DNA from: Archaeoglobus sp.
GTDB taxonomy: Archaea; Halobacteriota; Archaeoglobi; Archaeoglobales; Archaeoglobaceae
DNA length: 34,022 nt
NCBI GenBank assembly: GCA_017656505.1
Contig: JACDNU010000029.1
Span: 1-34,022, forward strand
Direction: 5' to 3'
Shown here: positions 8,701 to 14,841 of the stretch, in pieces
How positions within the stretch are numbered: the stretch's first letter is position 1
Layout: every line of letters starts with the position of its first letter
The notes under the pieces: generated by a model
Told to the model about the DNA's origin: nothing
The model's input: the letters and a program-made list of their open reading frames with translations, nothing else
Database searches by the model: none
Made by a program: the position numbers and the translations under genes

Positions 8701-10028
8701 ACTGGGTTATTGGTGATACGAGAGAGGGAGGAGTTGCAATAGCAAAATACACCCTTGAGAAAGGAATAAAGGCTGGGGAGGACAGGGTAAAAATAATCAC
8801 CTATGGTAGAGGAATGAAAAAAGCCAGTGGTACTGCTGTCATCAAAATAAGCGGTGTGGGGATGGATGTTAAAGCGGATAAGGAAGAAATCCCACCAAAA
8901 CATTCAACTTTTGTTGAAGTATTCCTCTATGAGGAAACGGAAGATGGTAAGACCAAGCCTTTGGCTGGCAAGTCGATAATAATTGGCAAAGTGCAGTTGC
9001 TGGATGGTAGGCTAATCCCTGTTAGTAGTTTGGATGCAAATGGCAATCCGGTAACGGATGAGAATGGTATTGCTAAACTGAAATTCACAGCAGGTAAGAA
9101 GGAAGGAGTTGTGAGGATTCCCATAAAATACCAAACCAAACTGGGCGAAATTCATGACACAGCTTTAATCAAAGTTAAAGAGAAGGAATTTGTTTTGTTT
9201 ATCACGTGGACCGCCAATAGCCTGTATACAACAACAGGAACTGAAACAAGACAGTCCTCCTGCAGGGAACTGTGCTGTCCCCCGGATGAAGATGAGTGTC
9301 ACTGGGAGTCGAGTTCAGGAAGTTATTCGGAGAATATAAAGCGAATTTTTGGACATTCATACTATTTCACTTCTCAGACCACATGGAAACAGGGAACGAA
9401 AGAGGAGCGAACCACTGCCACTTTCATCAGAACAAAACATAAATTTGGTGAAAGAGATTGGGGAAGTAGCGGCTCTCGTTGCGAAGCGAGTTGGAGTGGC
9501 AGCGGCACTTCCCAGTATAGCTATGAAGGCTCAGCCTCATCACAGGTATCAGATGCATATAGCGAAATTGTTTTTGAAACTCGGAGTGGAGATCTGTTGC
9601 TGTGCATTGATCCGATTCAGTATCCTGTGTTTTTAATGAAAGGGTCTGGCACTGAAAGTTTTTCAAGTTCGTACTCGTCTGGAAGTGAGAGTTACAGTGG
9701 CAGTACATCATTTAGTTGTCAGTATGATGGGGATCCATCTACAAAAACGGGTTGCTTTACAGGTTTTGCGGAACGGGTACGTGTGTGGGTTCCATACTCT
9801 TGGATAACTAAAAAACCTGGTTTAAATTGTTTCATCCTGAAAAAGGTGGGGAAAGATAAATGGGAGGAAGTTAACGCAGACATCAACCCGAAAAATTCGA
9901 GATCTGGTTCAGGAACACGAACTTACACAATACCGGGAACTTGGCCATGTACAATCACAAAGTCTTATTCCAGCAATTATGGAGCCATGAGAGAAGCTCA
10001 CTTGGAGATCAGGGTGGTGAAGAGATGA
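2754..10028 (+). CDS. Giant secreted multidomain beta-helix surface protein (2424 aa)
   Basis: The ATG at 2754 follows a strong site, GGAGGAAAAC. A signal peptide spans residues 1-31, with cleavage likely after PSVYA. Residues about 32-262 are a NosD-like right-handed beta-helix, opening PDDYPSIQDAIDAANDGD and closing with GNYWDDYTGIDANGDGIGD. After a Gly/Glu-rich linker there is a fibronectin-III-like domain (about 302-395). A second, much longer beta-helix runs from about 400 to 1012, opening TTIQDAVNASIDGDTIVV and closing GGNYWHDYAGADTIGGDG. An Ig-like domain (about 1032-1115, starting DTTAPSIHVVSPVESG) and a glycine-rich hinge (GGGVGGVGGAGGG) follow. Then come several beta-rich modules, an alpha/beta-looking domain near 1727-1880, more Ig-like modules and a Ser/Gly/Cys-rich tail from about 2150. 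N-x-S/T sequons are very frequent. No C-terminal membrane segment or sorting signal is present. Likely role: surface structure, adhesin or polysaccharide binding or cleavage; the exact activity is unknown. Confidence 0.88.
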   Translation: MGSYRIGVIRIISIRVCILLALLFLTPSVYAADIIVPDDYPSIQDAIDAANDGDVIIVRDGVYSVYLNINKSITLSSENGTANCILEASTNDDVIEVHADYVNITGFTIKNGNDDGIDVEPYNSDPSNHVNISGNVFYNLYGGIQLEDANFSVIMNNNISAVTEGIYYVGSSYHNLIVNNTISNSDYGINIPAGNDSEIYLNKFINNSRNAWDCGSNYWNSTEMHDYIYQGNAFTNYTGNYWDDYTGIDANGDGIGDIPYNISDEFCGGEGGGGEGDGIVIIGEGASSQPKDYYPMLFETLAPPQILNIQESDLANSSITISWDVSLISNNRILYSLNEDLSSPAWSEWDNNTANPSITLSGLLANTTYYYSVYSYRIDNASIYSNSSIRDFTTIRNPKTWYVDDDGLNCSADFTTIQDAVNASIDGDTIVVCNGSYNENIFVNRSLNITGLANPIVDAGYNGSAFTLASDGNIIQGFTIKNTSFFAHCYGSIPEAGVRVGYTTYQVVGAGDCIQITDHESTDNVIRNNIFINSGIVLVKGYIQSGSDRNTIVNNTFNASRIEIEGSSYNNITSNTFTGETHYGYISIEGLSYRSARNNLIHGNTFTKHYESTMPMLWIKGYASHTNISNNTLIGYGGISVSSGDCVITNNEIEGFTPIRENDDGILINHASNCLIANNSVKEKYAGIKIDSSSPYAFSTNLTLRSNNLQSNTYDFYFNPGKVQDFTNSPSFPDFDHDIDLSNNVSGGTIYFLKNVSNAVFDQTAQPAIGFFACVNCENVTVRDIGLSSNSHGVLLYNTSDSVIDSVGVYYNHLAGVAIYSSNNITIINSRFEENGQSNYASGIYIGASENITIENDEINSNWCYGIKLETSNNSAILSSNITDNGPSYYVPPANNPCYPSGIGIKMYDSDNNTIKTNYIKAIVIPKQGTWKGGQGYGIHSTSSSNNLIYNNYFFNHSVNAYDTGVNRWNTTKTAGVNIVGGPYLGGNYWHDYAGADTIGGDGLGDTLLPYNSNGNIQNGGDYHPLTSVVADTTAPSIHVVSPVESGIYSASYVYLEVYSPDPDVYRWWYSLNGGANVTFTPNTTITDLTNGNYSLTVFVNDTAGNVNSTTVNFTISITTGGGVGGVGGAGGGTSETPLEEVTQPNFEITILSPESKEYLERDLQLSFTSPVPLLRASLIVDGGDVDSISISAYATFGSVELTRLHLGKHEIIVNGEDYYGRKGRGEVEFEIIPLTLGEFNVTGTETTPCFVDDVAFSFYGRNTDYSLEFEAKGEARIGVHVNEYYREGIQPYNNLSGGLIYSFTPTPTYQKYEIPISADNITADVENIISFVSENTGNINKERGWEIKNVTLIPSIPFTFPQITVFTFNKAISENEIMTAYLRIDGVVNSTDYKAYVYLLTPEGKKLYYPDWNEDEKSIDDYYLRTNYYGKLPSTLKFSNFSGGTYILVGKIVDRLNQPVSLSTDKLYYSKENSVKLYVNKGIFNEGQEVIVEHMLTGRGEDNGTLIISLENPDGQLIYLPMLSEKQKGREYNPIRSDYSIPFNEFVNNWKEGTYIIRSNLYNESGGLIDDDIVTFEVCSKTSTLEGSYLRRVEDNDNSSFFLSRVRVIDYYTLETSDSEFKGDHFGYFITLKPGKYYLTGEAYSRSGKAYYIPLTPISVGCGENKTRNLELEYLSKANVSAYGERASPWRDLWKDTESELGLISLNSNSNLNPIKLEGESNTCSKPKVAVLVSIQNEYALNMLRDDMKLLYGEEGYESAPEGKFARYFAFKVVEMLKANSPDVDVYSITGLLDSLTATEDQLSQTSANPDASKISPNMIPDYIYKVSISGEEDLSYYSISTSLTAIPSYVIVNPTNFFSSFVSDPLNEIRRIIHRTGDLRPLIDDFEIKHPVPPRDPRLEITVVPESVSPNTEKSKKATIHAKVIDCRGRPVIEFSNYGVLRRQEVYFQKYTDRGVVKADWEATKVSMYGEGDWEIVRAKNWVIGDTREGGVAIAKYTLEKGIKAGEDRVKIITYGRGMKKASGTAVIKISGVGMDVKADKEEIPPKHSTFVEVFLYEETEDGKTKPLAGKSIIIGKVQLLDGRLIPVSSLDANGNPVTDENGIAKLKFTAGKKEGVVRIPIKYQTKLGEIHDTALIKVKEKEFVLFITWTANSLYTTTGTETRQSSCRELCCPPDEDECHWESSSGSYSENIKRIFGHSYYFTSQTTWKQGTKEERTTATFIRTKHKFGERDWGSSGSRCEASWSGSGTSQYSYEGSASSQVSDAYSEIVFETRSGDLLLCIDPIQYPVFLMKGSGTESFSSSYSSGSESYSGSTSFSCQYDGDPSTKTGCFTGFAERVRVWVPYSWITKKPGLNCFILKKVGKDKWEEVNADINPKNSRSGSGTRTYTIPGTWPCTITKSYSSNYGAMREAHLEIRVVKR

Positions 10029-11293
10029 AAGGGATGAAAGAGAGGGGAGAGATAAAGGATAAAGAGATAAGACATTTGAAATACATCTTAATTGTATTTG
10101 TCCTATTCGCCACCTCCATACCCGTCTCCGCTGAAACCATAGAGGTATGCGAAAAATGCAGTTTTTCAACAATTCAAGATGCTATAAATGCTTCCAATGA
10201 GGGTGACACAATTGCTGTGTCTTCTGGTATGTATCGAGAAAATCTGAAAATATTGAATTCAGTTAAAATTGTCGGAAATAAAACAACCCTCGAACCTGAA
10301 TTTAGGATGCTATCTACCATCCAGGTGATGATGGCTCAAAACTTTACCCTGGAAAATATGGAAATTAAAAACGGAAGCACAGGGATTGAAGCGAAGTATC
10401 TAAAAAGCCTCGAAATCAAGAACTGCGTTTTTGAAAACAACTTTAAAGCCATTACCATGTCTCAGGTTGGTCTGGGTAAGCTTGATGGGCTAAAAATAAC
10501 GGGATTCGTCGACGGTGTAAAAATTGATCAATCGAGTTCTGTAGAGATTGAGAACAGCCTTTTTGATAATGGAATCAATGCTGTGAGCGCAGATGCCTCA
10601 GATGAAGTAGGCCTTTCGAATCTGACAATCGATAAAACAGAAACGGGAATAGAGTTTTCGGGTGGGGAAAGAAATCTCGTTGAGAGCTCAACTTTCTCTG
10701 GAAAGGTTTTCATTTCCGCATTCTCGGAACGTGGATTGGTTGCCAAGGGAAATGATGTGAAGGGCACTTATGCGATTGATGGGGCAATGTATGGCAACCT
10801 GTATGTGTTTAATGGGCTAAATGTCTCTGGAGGGCAGTTCCATATATCTGTTGAGGAAGTTGAAGTCCCCGAAGGCTTTGTTCAGTTAAGCGATGCTATA
10901 AATGCCACCATAACTCCCGATATCTACACGGAAGAGGGATACGTGTACTTGAAAATGAATCTTGACAGTGAGAAAATCGAAGATCTTTCAAACCGCATTG
11001 ATGTTTCAACCCTCGCATTCTACCACTTTACCGGCTCGAATATGGAGAGAGTTTCAGACTACTACAATTCAAGCAATCTGACTCCTCTGGGCTTCACATC
11101 AAACAAAAGCGGGATTTATGTCCTGGCAGCCGAAAAGATTCAGCCTAGAAAACCTACAGCCACTCCTTTAACAACTCCTTCAATGCCCATTTCAACTCCG
11201 GTCGAGCAGCCAAAATGGATTCCAGGTTTCGAATCTATAATTGCGGCGATAGGAATATTTGTAGCATTGATTCTTAGAGAAAGGTGGAGTTAA
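10025..11293 (+). CDS. Secreted beta-helix protein with PGF-CTERM surface anchor
   Basis: The ATG at 10025 overlaps the giant gene's TGA as ATGA, with GGTGGTGA just before it, so translation is probably coupled. The open frame extends back to 9941, but that part lies inside the giant gene and would put 28 residues ahead of the signal peptide. From 10025 the protein is 422 residues. A signal peptide (YILIVFVLFATSIPVSA) is followed by a short NosD-like right-handed beta-helix opening FSTIQDAINASNEGDTIAV, with repeats such as LENMEIKNGSTGIEAKYL. A beta-rich domain and a Thr/Pro linker (KPTATPLTTPSMPISTP) follow. The C-terminus reads WIPGFESIIAAIGIFVALIL then RERWS: a PGF motif, one hydrophobic helix and basic residues. 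That is the archaeal PGF-CTERM signal processed by archaeosortase A and replaced by a lipid anchor. It probably tethers the complex formed with its upstream partner. Confidence 0.87.
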   Translation: MKGMKERGEIKDKEIRHLKYILIVFVLFATSIPVSAETIEVCEKCSFSTIQDAINASNEGDTIAVSSGMYRENLKILNSVKIVGNKTTLEPEFRMLSTIQVMMAQNFTLENMEIKNGSTGIEAKYLKSLEIKNCVFENNFKAITMSQVGLGKLDGLKITGFVDGVKIDQSSSVEIENSLFDNGINAVSADASDEVGLSNLTIDKTETGIEFSGGERNLVESSTFSGKVFISAFSERGLVAKGNDVKGTYAIDGAMYGNLYVFNGLNVSGGQFHISVEEVEVPEGFVQLSDAINATITPDIYTEEGYVYLKMNLDSEKIEDLSNRIDVSTLAFYHFTGSNMERVSDYYNSSNLTPLGFTSNKSGIYVLAAEKIQPRKPTATPLTTPSMPISTPVEQPKWIPGFESIIAAIGIFVALILRERWS

Positions 11294-12061
11294 ATGACGC
11301 TCAGGCTGTTTTTTGTAATTGCTTTTGCTTGGTCGTGGTTGTTTTGGATGCCTGAAGTTCTGTGGGATTTCAGCTTGTACGTAGCTCCATTTGGGCCTAC
11401 CGTAGCCGCCTTTCTTCTTACATATATGAAGGAAGGCCGAAATGGAGCGAAGGAACTGCTTAAAAGAGCTTTAGACTTTAGCTTCAGAAAGATCTGGCTT
11501 GTTCCAATATTTTTACTTATGCCGGCGATTGTAGGTCTTTCTTTCCTGCTGGCTATTCTCAGCGAACCAGCTCCAGAGATTGCGGTTTTGTCCCAGCCAT
11601 GGGTTATTATCCCCGCATTTTTCTACATCCTCTTCTTAGGCGGCCCCTTGCAAGAAGAATTTGGCTGGAGAGGATACGCTCTTGACAGATTGCAGATGAA
11701 TTATAATGCTTTAGTTTCCAGCGTGATAATTGGAGTCGCGTGGGGGTTATGGCATCTCCCCCTGTTCTTCATGCAAAGGCAGGAACTGTATTACAACATC
11801 CCAATTTGGGATTTCATCCTCGGCACAATTTTTTTCTCGATGATATTTACGTGGATATACAACAATACGGGCGGAAGCATCTTGGCTGTCCTCCTTCTCC
11901 ATACAACGGGCAATCTATCACACTTCATCTTCCCGGTTGTTGCAACCACCTGGGGCGGGCTCTACTCCCTCATATTAAACGTGATCGTTGTGGTAGTTAT
12001 TTTGAAAATATGGGGGGCAAAGAGAATGGTTCGTGGGGAAGTTAAGATCCCCAGCGGATAA
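11294..12061 (+). CDS. CPBP family intramembrane glutamic protease
   Basis: The ATG at 11294 directly abuts the TAA of the PGF-CTERM gene, so it is the third gene of the surface-protein operon. The 255-residue protein has six to eight membrane segments and the three CPBP (Abi/CAAX protease) motifs: EEFGWRGYALDRLQ (Glu121, Glu122, Arg126), WGLWHLPLFF (His154) and LLHTTGN (His203, Asn207). All predicted catalytic residues are present. The family includes the eukaryotic CAAX prenyl endopeptidase Rce1 and many bacterial enzymes with uncertain substrates. Placement behind two secreted beta-helix proteins suggests a role in processing or surface maturation of those partners, or protection against them; this is inference. 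Confidence 0.88.
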   Translation: MTLRLFFVIAFAWSWLFWMPEVLWDFSLYVAPFGPTVAAFLLTYMKEGRNGAKELLKRALDFSFRKIWLVPIFLLMPAIVGLSFLLAILSEPAPEIAVLSQPWVIIPAFFYILFLGGPLQEEFGWRGYALDRLQMNYNALVSSVIIGVAWGLWHLPLFFMQRQELYYNIPIWDFILGTIFFSMIFTWIYNNTGGSILAVLLLHTTGNLSHFIFPVVATTWGGLYSLILNVIVVVVILKIWGAKRMVRGEVKIPSG

Positions 12062-12094
12062 GGGGAATCCAATTCCCTGCAACTTCTTTCGGGT

Positions 12095-12106
12095 AAAAAT
12101 TTAAAG
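12095..12106 (+). promoter_or_regulatory. TATA element for the DUF488 gene
   Basis: AAAAATTTAAAG ends 23 nt before the ATG at 12130, and a GAGGGG purine run sits directly before the ATG. The new promoter separates this gene from the upstream operon. Confidence 0.4.
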
Positions 12107-12129
12107 TTTCGAGAACTTAAGTAGAGGGG

Positions 12130-12654
12130 ATGGAGAATAAGAAAAGGATCTTCACGATCGGCCACTCAAACAGGAGTGCTGAGGAATTCGTTGAGCTGCT
12201 AATCGCAAATGAAGTTGAAGCCTTAATAGATGTAAGGAGGTTTCCATCCTCCAAATTCCCCTATTTCAAGGGTGAATATTTAAGACAGATTCTTTCCGAG
12301 GCGGGAATCGAGTATTACTGGTTTCCGGCTTTGGGGGGTTACAGGAAGAAGATAATGGATGATTCTCCAAACAAGGCAATAAAAAGCGAGGGGTTCAGGA
12401 ATTACGCCGACTACATGCTTACTTTGGAATTCGAACGGGCGATAGAGGAGCTCGAAGAAATTGCGAAGGCGAAACTTTCGGCAATCATGTGTGCGGAGAA
12501 GCTTTACTGGAGGTGCCACAGGAGGTTCATCTCAGACTATCTGACGATGAAGGGATGGGAGGTTATCCACATCCTCAACGATCGGAAGATTAAGCATGAA
12601 ATCTCCAAAGAGGCGAGAGTGGTTGATGGCAGGCTTATTTACGACAGAACTTAG
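12130..12654 (+). CDS. DUF488 family protein
   Basis: This 174-residue protein begins RIFTIGHSNRSAEEFVELL, the typical DUF488 opening, and continues with ALIDVRRFPSSKFPYF and WFPALGGYRKK. Near residue 120 it has the family motif CAEKLYWRCHRRFISDYL with its paired cysteines and Cys-His-Arg. Length is normal for the family. DUF488 proteins are widespread in bacteria and archaea and have no settled biochemical function; the conserved Cys and Arg residues suggest an enzyme. It has its own promoter-like element and faces the B3/B4 gene convergently with a 23-nt gap, so it is probably transcribed alone. Confidence 0.88.
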   Translation: MENKKRIFTIGHSNRSAEEFVELLIANEVEALIDVRRFPSSKFPYFKGEYLRQILSEAGIEYYWFPALGGYRKKIMDDSPNKAIKSEGFRNYADYMLTLEFERAIEELEEIAKAKLSAIMCAEKLYWRCHRRFISDYLTMKGWEVIHILNDRKIKHEISKEARVVDGRLIYDRT

Positions 12655-12677
12655 CTGTAAATTTACATAATCTTCGC

Positions 12678-13343
12678 TCAACTCATCACCAGCCTGCAAT
12701 CACTTTTTTCTCCACCGGCAAGCCTCAGAATGTAATTGGATGCTTTCCTGCATGCCTCCAGAACGATCTCGCTATCTACCTTCGGCACGCCGCAGGCAAC
12801 TATCAAGACATTCCTCGTTTTTTCGCGAATCATCGTGAGCTGTGAATCCCGGTAGGGATAAACGTGCAAAACTTTACTTTCATCGGCGAGAACGATCTGG
12901 TTTTTTGTTAACTCCTCTTTCTTACCCCCGATGGGCTCGAAAATCTCGCTATCCCTTGCGAATCTGAGCTCAAGCTCACCTTCAATCAGATCTACGTCGT
13001 ACAGTCCGATTGGCACTAAAGTTTCCATGCTCGCGATATTGCCAGCATCGACGACGTTGTTTATCACAGGAATGTTACCCTTCAGACCTCTTCTCAGCAA
13101 AGCCTCGCTGCTCGGCCTCTGCTTGGTTGGATCTATGCCTATTCGCCAGTAGAAGTCCCTGTACGCTCTGACAACGGGATGATCTTTGAGCGTTTCCAGA
13201 TCGTATTCCTTCTTTATTTTATCAATCACTTCTTTAAACAAATTCAAGGTCTCTTCCTTGCTTTTTCTCACCGTAACTCCCAAAACCTCCCCAACGGAAA
13301 CGAAAATCGCCGGATCCTTGACTGTGATTTTCAATTCGACCAT
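12678..13343 (-). CDS. B3/B4 tRNA-binding domain-containing protein
   Basis: A 221-residue stand-alone version of the B3/B4 domain found in the beta subunit of phenylalanyl-tRNA synthetase. Family signatures include HPVVRAYRDFYWRIGIDPTK, RPSSEALLRRGLKGNIPVIN and NVVDAGNIASMETLVPIG, followed by LADESKVLHVYPYRDSQLT. In the synthetase the domain contributes to editing of misacylated tRNA. Free-standing copies are common in archaea and bacteria; an editing or amino-acid-binding role is plausible but unproven. The ATG at 13343 is followed on the upstream side by an AT-rich segment (AAAAATAAAAAG, minus direction). It is divergent from the VapB gene. Confidence 0.85.
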   Translation of the reverse strand: MVELKITVKDPAIFVSVGEVLGVTVRKSKEETLNLFKEVIDKIKKEYDLETLKDHPVVRAYRDFYWRIGIDPTKQRPSSEALLRRGLKGNIPVINNVVDAGNIASMETLVPIGLYDVDLIEGELELRFARDSEIFEPIGGKKEELTKNQIVLADESKVLHVYPYRDSQLTMIREKTRNVLIVACGVPKVDSEIVLEACRKASNYILRLAGGEKSDCRLVMS

Positions 13344-13424
13344 GAGGTATGGAAGAGCTGTGAGGATTAAACTCTTTTTATTTTTGGGTTTTGGGTTTGA
13401 ATTCGTTTAAAGTTCAGTTCGAGT

Positions 13425-13433
13425 AAAGTTTAA
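13425..13433 (+). promoter_or_regulatory. TATA element for vapB1
   Basis: AAGTTTAAT lies about 26-34 nt before the ATG at 13459, the normal archaeal spacing for a leaderless or very short leader transcript. Confidence 0.4.
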
Positions 13434-13434
13434 T

Positions 13435-13454
13435 GTGTATCGTATATTATACAC
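13435..13454 (+). promoter_or_regulatory. Imperfect palindrome, probable VapB operator
   Basis: GTGTATCGTATATTATACAC matches its own reverse complement at 16 of 20 positions, with outer arms GTGTAT / ATACAC. It sits between the TATA element and the vapB1 start, over the expected transcription start, where antitoxin binding would repress the operon. Toxin-antitoxin operons are usually autoregulated in this way; assignment to VapB1 is inference. Confidence 0.45.
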
Positions 13455-13458
13455 AGTA

Positions 13459-13671
13459 ATGGCAAAAACGATAGCCATATCCGATGAGGTTTACGAAATG
13501 CTATCAAAGGCTAAAATGAAAGGAGAGTCTTTTTATGACGTCGCTAAAAGACTGCTCAGAAGGCAGAGAATTAGCGATATTCCAAAAATTCTCGAAGAAG
13601 AAGCTGAAACAATAAAGCTGATAGAAATGCAGAAAGAGGCAGATATCGATAGAGTTAGGAGAGTCTTGTGA
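13459..13671 (+). CDS. vapB: VapB-type antitoxin (DUF217/UPF0330-like)
   Basis: A 70-residue protein starting MAKTIAISDEVYEMLSKAK, followed by FYDVAKRLLRRQRISDIP and a charged C-terminal helix. This is the ribbon-helix-helix-like layout of the archaeal UPF0330 antitoxins that precede VapC genes. The frame is open from 13435 (MYRILYTV), but those codons fall inside the palindromic operator, and the ATG at 13459 fits the TATA spacing and the family start. The toxin remnant begins within 10 nt of its TGA. Because the toxin appears damaged, this antitoxin may now be an orphan or may cross-regulate other loci. Confidence 0.8.
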   Translation: MAKTIAISDEVYEMLSKAKMKGESFYDVAKRLLRRQRISDIPKILEEEAETIKLIEMQKEADIDRVRRVL

Positions 13672-13673
13672 TG

Positions 13674-14055
13674 TGATTTTTTGACGTTCATCATAGGCCT
13701 CTTCAAACACGATAGGAAGGCGAGGGAAAAAGCAAGAAAATTGGACGACGAGACCTCTCCAAAGATGCTATCAGTTGTGACGGTTCATGAAGTTCTAAGG
13801 GGTTTATTCTATATAGGAAAAGAGGAGAAGGTAGCTGAAGGGGAAAAAGCCCTGAGCAGATTCGATTTAATTCCTTACACCTACGAAATAGCCAAGAAAG
13901 CTGCAGAAATCGACGCTGAATTAATTAAACGAGGTGAAATGCTATCCTTCCCAGATGTTGTTATTGCAGCAACTGGAATCGTGTATGATTTGAAACTTGT
14001 AACGAGGGATGAGCATTTTGGGAGGATAGAGGGGCTTAAGATCGAGGGGTACTAA
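13674..14055 (+). pseudogene. vapC: VapC-like PIN toxin with damaged N-terminus
   Basis: From a TTG at 13681 the frame gives 124 residues: LTFIIGLFKHDRKAREKARK, then VTVHEVLRGLFYIG (the second acidic PIN residue), FPDVVIAATGIVYDLKLVT (third) and RDEHFGRIEGLKI. PIN toxins normally begin with a strand of the type hhhDTxxhh whose Asp is catalytic. Here GTG-ATT-TTT at 13674-13682 would code the expected V-I-F, but the next codon is TGA. Only the TTFIIGLF half of the motif survives, in another frame. The simplest reading is a small out-of-frame deletion (about 7 nt, inferred from the family pattern) that removed the Asp-Thr. The rest of the domain is intact and about normal length. The product, if made from TTG, should lack nuclease activity. 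A sequencing error cannot fully explain it, because adding one T restores the frame but not the Asp. Confidence 0.65.
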
Positions 14056-14153
14056 ATTAAGACTAAATTAAGTTAAATTAAGGTTCTAAAGTTTTGTCTC
14101 AATTTAGCTGATCAACAAAACTAATCTTATCTATCCATCTATATCGGTTTGGG

Positions 14154-14588
14154 TTATTGCCCCTCAAGCAACTTTAAACCTTCCACCCTCTTAAAATGCT
14201 CCACGTTCCTCGTATACACAACAGCTCCATTTTCCAGAGCAATTCCGGCGATCATAGCATCCCTGAAATCAATCGGTTTGCCCTTTCTTTCTAACTCCGC
14301 AACTATCTTGCCAGAAATTTTTGCGGAGAATTCTGTGAGTTTGAGCGGTTCTAACCTTTCAGTCAATTCATCTACGGCTTTAACGTTCTTTTTCACCTTT
14401 CTACTTTTGAAAGCCCCGAAATATAGTTCAAATATGTTTATTGTGGTTGTTGTTAAGTCGAATTTCTCTTCAAGCTTTTTTATTTTCTCAACGGTCTGCT
14501 GAGATCCTCTTAGAATGTCTACGAGAACATCCGTGTCCAAACAGATGGTGGCATGGTTCAAATCCTCTAACTCCTCCAAGCCTTCCAC
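14154..14588 (-). CDS. vapC: VapC-type PIN domain toxin (intact)
   Basis: A PIN-domain ribonuclease with a complete acidic set: ICLDTDVLVDILRG, INIFELYFGAF and IDFRDAMIAGIALENGA, then the usual VapC ending YTRNVEHFKRVEGL. VapC toxins cleave tRNA or rRNA and are held in check by the paired antitoxin. The gene lies directly behind its VapB on the minus strand. The longest start is a GTG at 14586-14588, overlapping the antitoxin end by 22 nt (144 residues). A TTG at 14559-14561, 5 nt after the antitoxin stop, would give 135 residues and places the catalytic Asp closer to the N-terminus, as is usual. The two starts cannot be separated from sequence alone. It converges on the broken toxin gene. 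Confidence 0.83.
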   Translation of the reverse strand: MEGLEELEDLNHATICLDTDVLVDILRGSQQTVEKIKKLEEKFDLTTTTINIFELYFGAFKSRKVKKNVKAVDELTERLEPLKLTEFSAKISGKIVAELERKGKPIDFRDAMIAGIALENGAVVYTRNVEHFKRVEGLKLLEGQ

Positions 14589-14794
14589 CCCTCATCCAAT
14601 GATTTTTTGATCGCACGCATTTCTTCGTCGCTAACATCCCATGAACCGGCTAAGTCACTAATTCTCCTTTTCAGAAGGTATTTTATCGCATCTTCAATAG
14701 AAACAGGTTTTTTGAGCTCTGATTGCAGCTTTCCCGCGATCTCGACCAATTTTCTGTAAGTTTCCTCGCTTAGTTTTATGGATTTTGTAGGCAT
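14567..14794 (-). CDS. vapB: VapB-type antitoxin
   Basis: A 75-residue protein starting MPTKSIKLSEETYRKLVEIA, with an N-terminal strand and helix of the ribbon-helix-helix type, then SIEDAIKYLLKRRISDLAG and an acidic/aromatic tail (DEGWKAWRS) that would wrap the toxin. The frame stays open upstream to 14905, but those codons lack antitoxin character and overlap the promoter region, where GCTATTTATTC (minus direction, about 30-40 nt upstream) looks like a TATA element. I therefore use the ATG at 14792-14794. The stop overlaps the GTG-started form of the toxin gene by 22 nt, as is usual for translationally coupled TA pairs. Confidence 0.8.
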   Translation of the reverse strand: MPTKSIKLSEETYRKLVEIAGKLQSELKKPVSIEDAIKYLLKRRISDLAGSWDVSDEEMRAIKKSLDEGWKAWRS

Positions 14795-14841
14795 AGTAGA
14801 GAAAGCGGTGAAAGTAGAATAAATAGCTTGTGCTAAAAGAT

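Noticed and set aside
9941-10024. Longer start for the PGF-CTERM protein at 9941
   Set aside because: The extra 28 residues lie within the giant gene and would put a non-signal sequence before the signal peptide; the ATG at 10025 has a ribosome binding site and the ATGA overlap.
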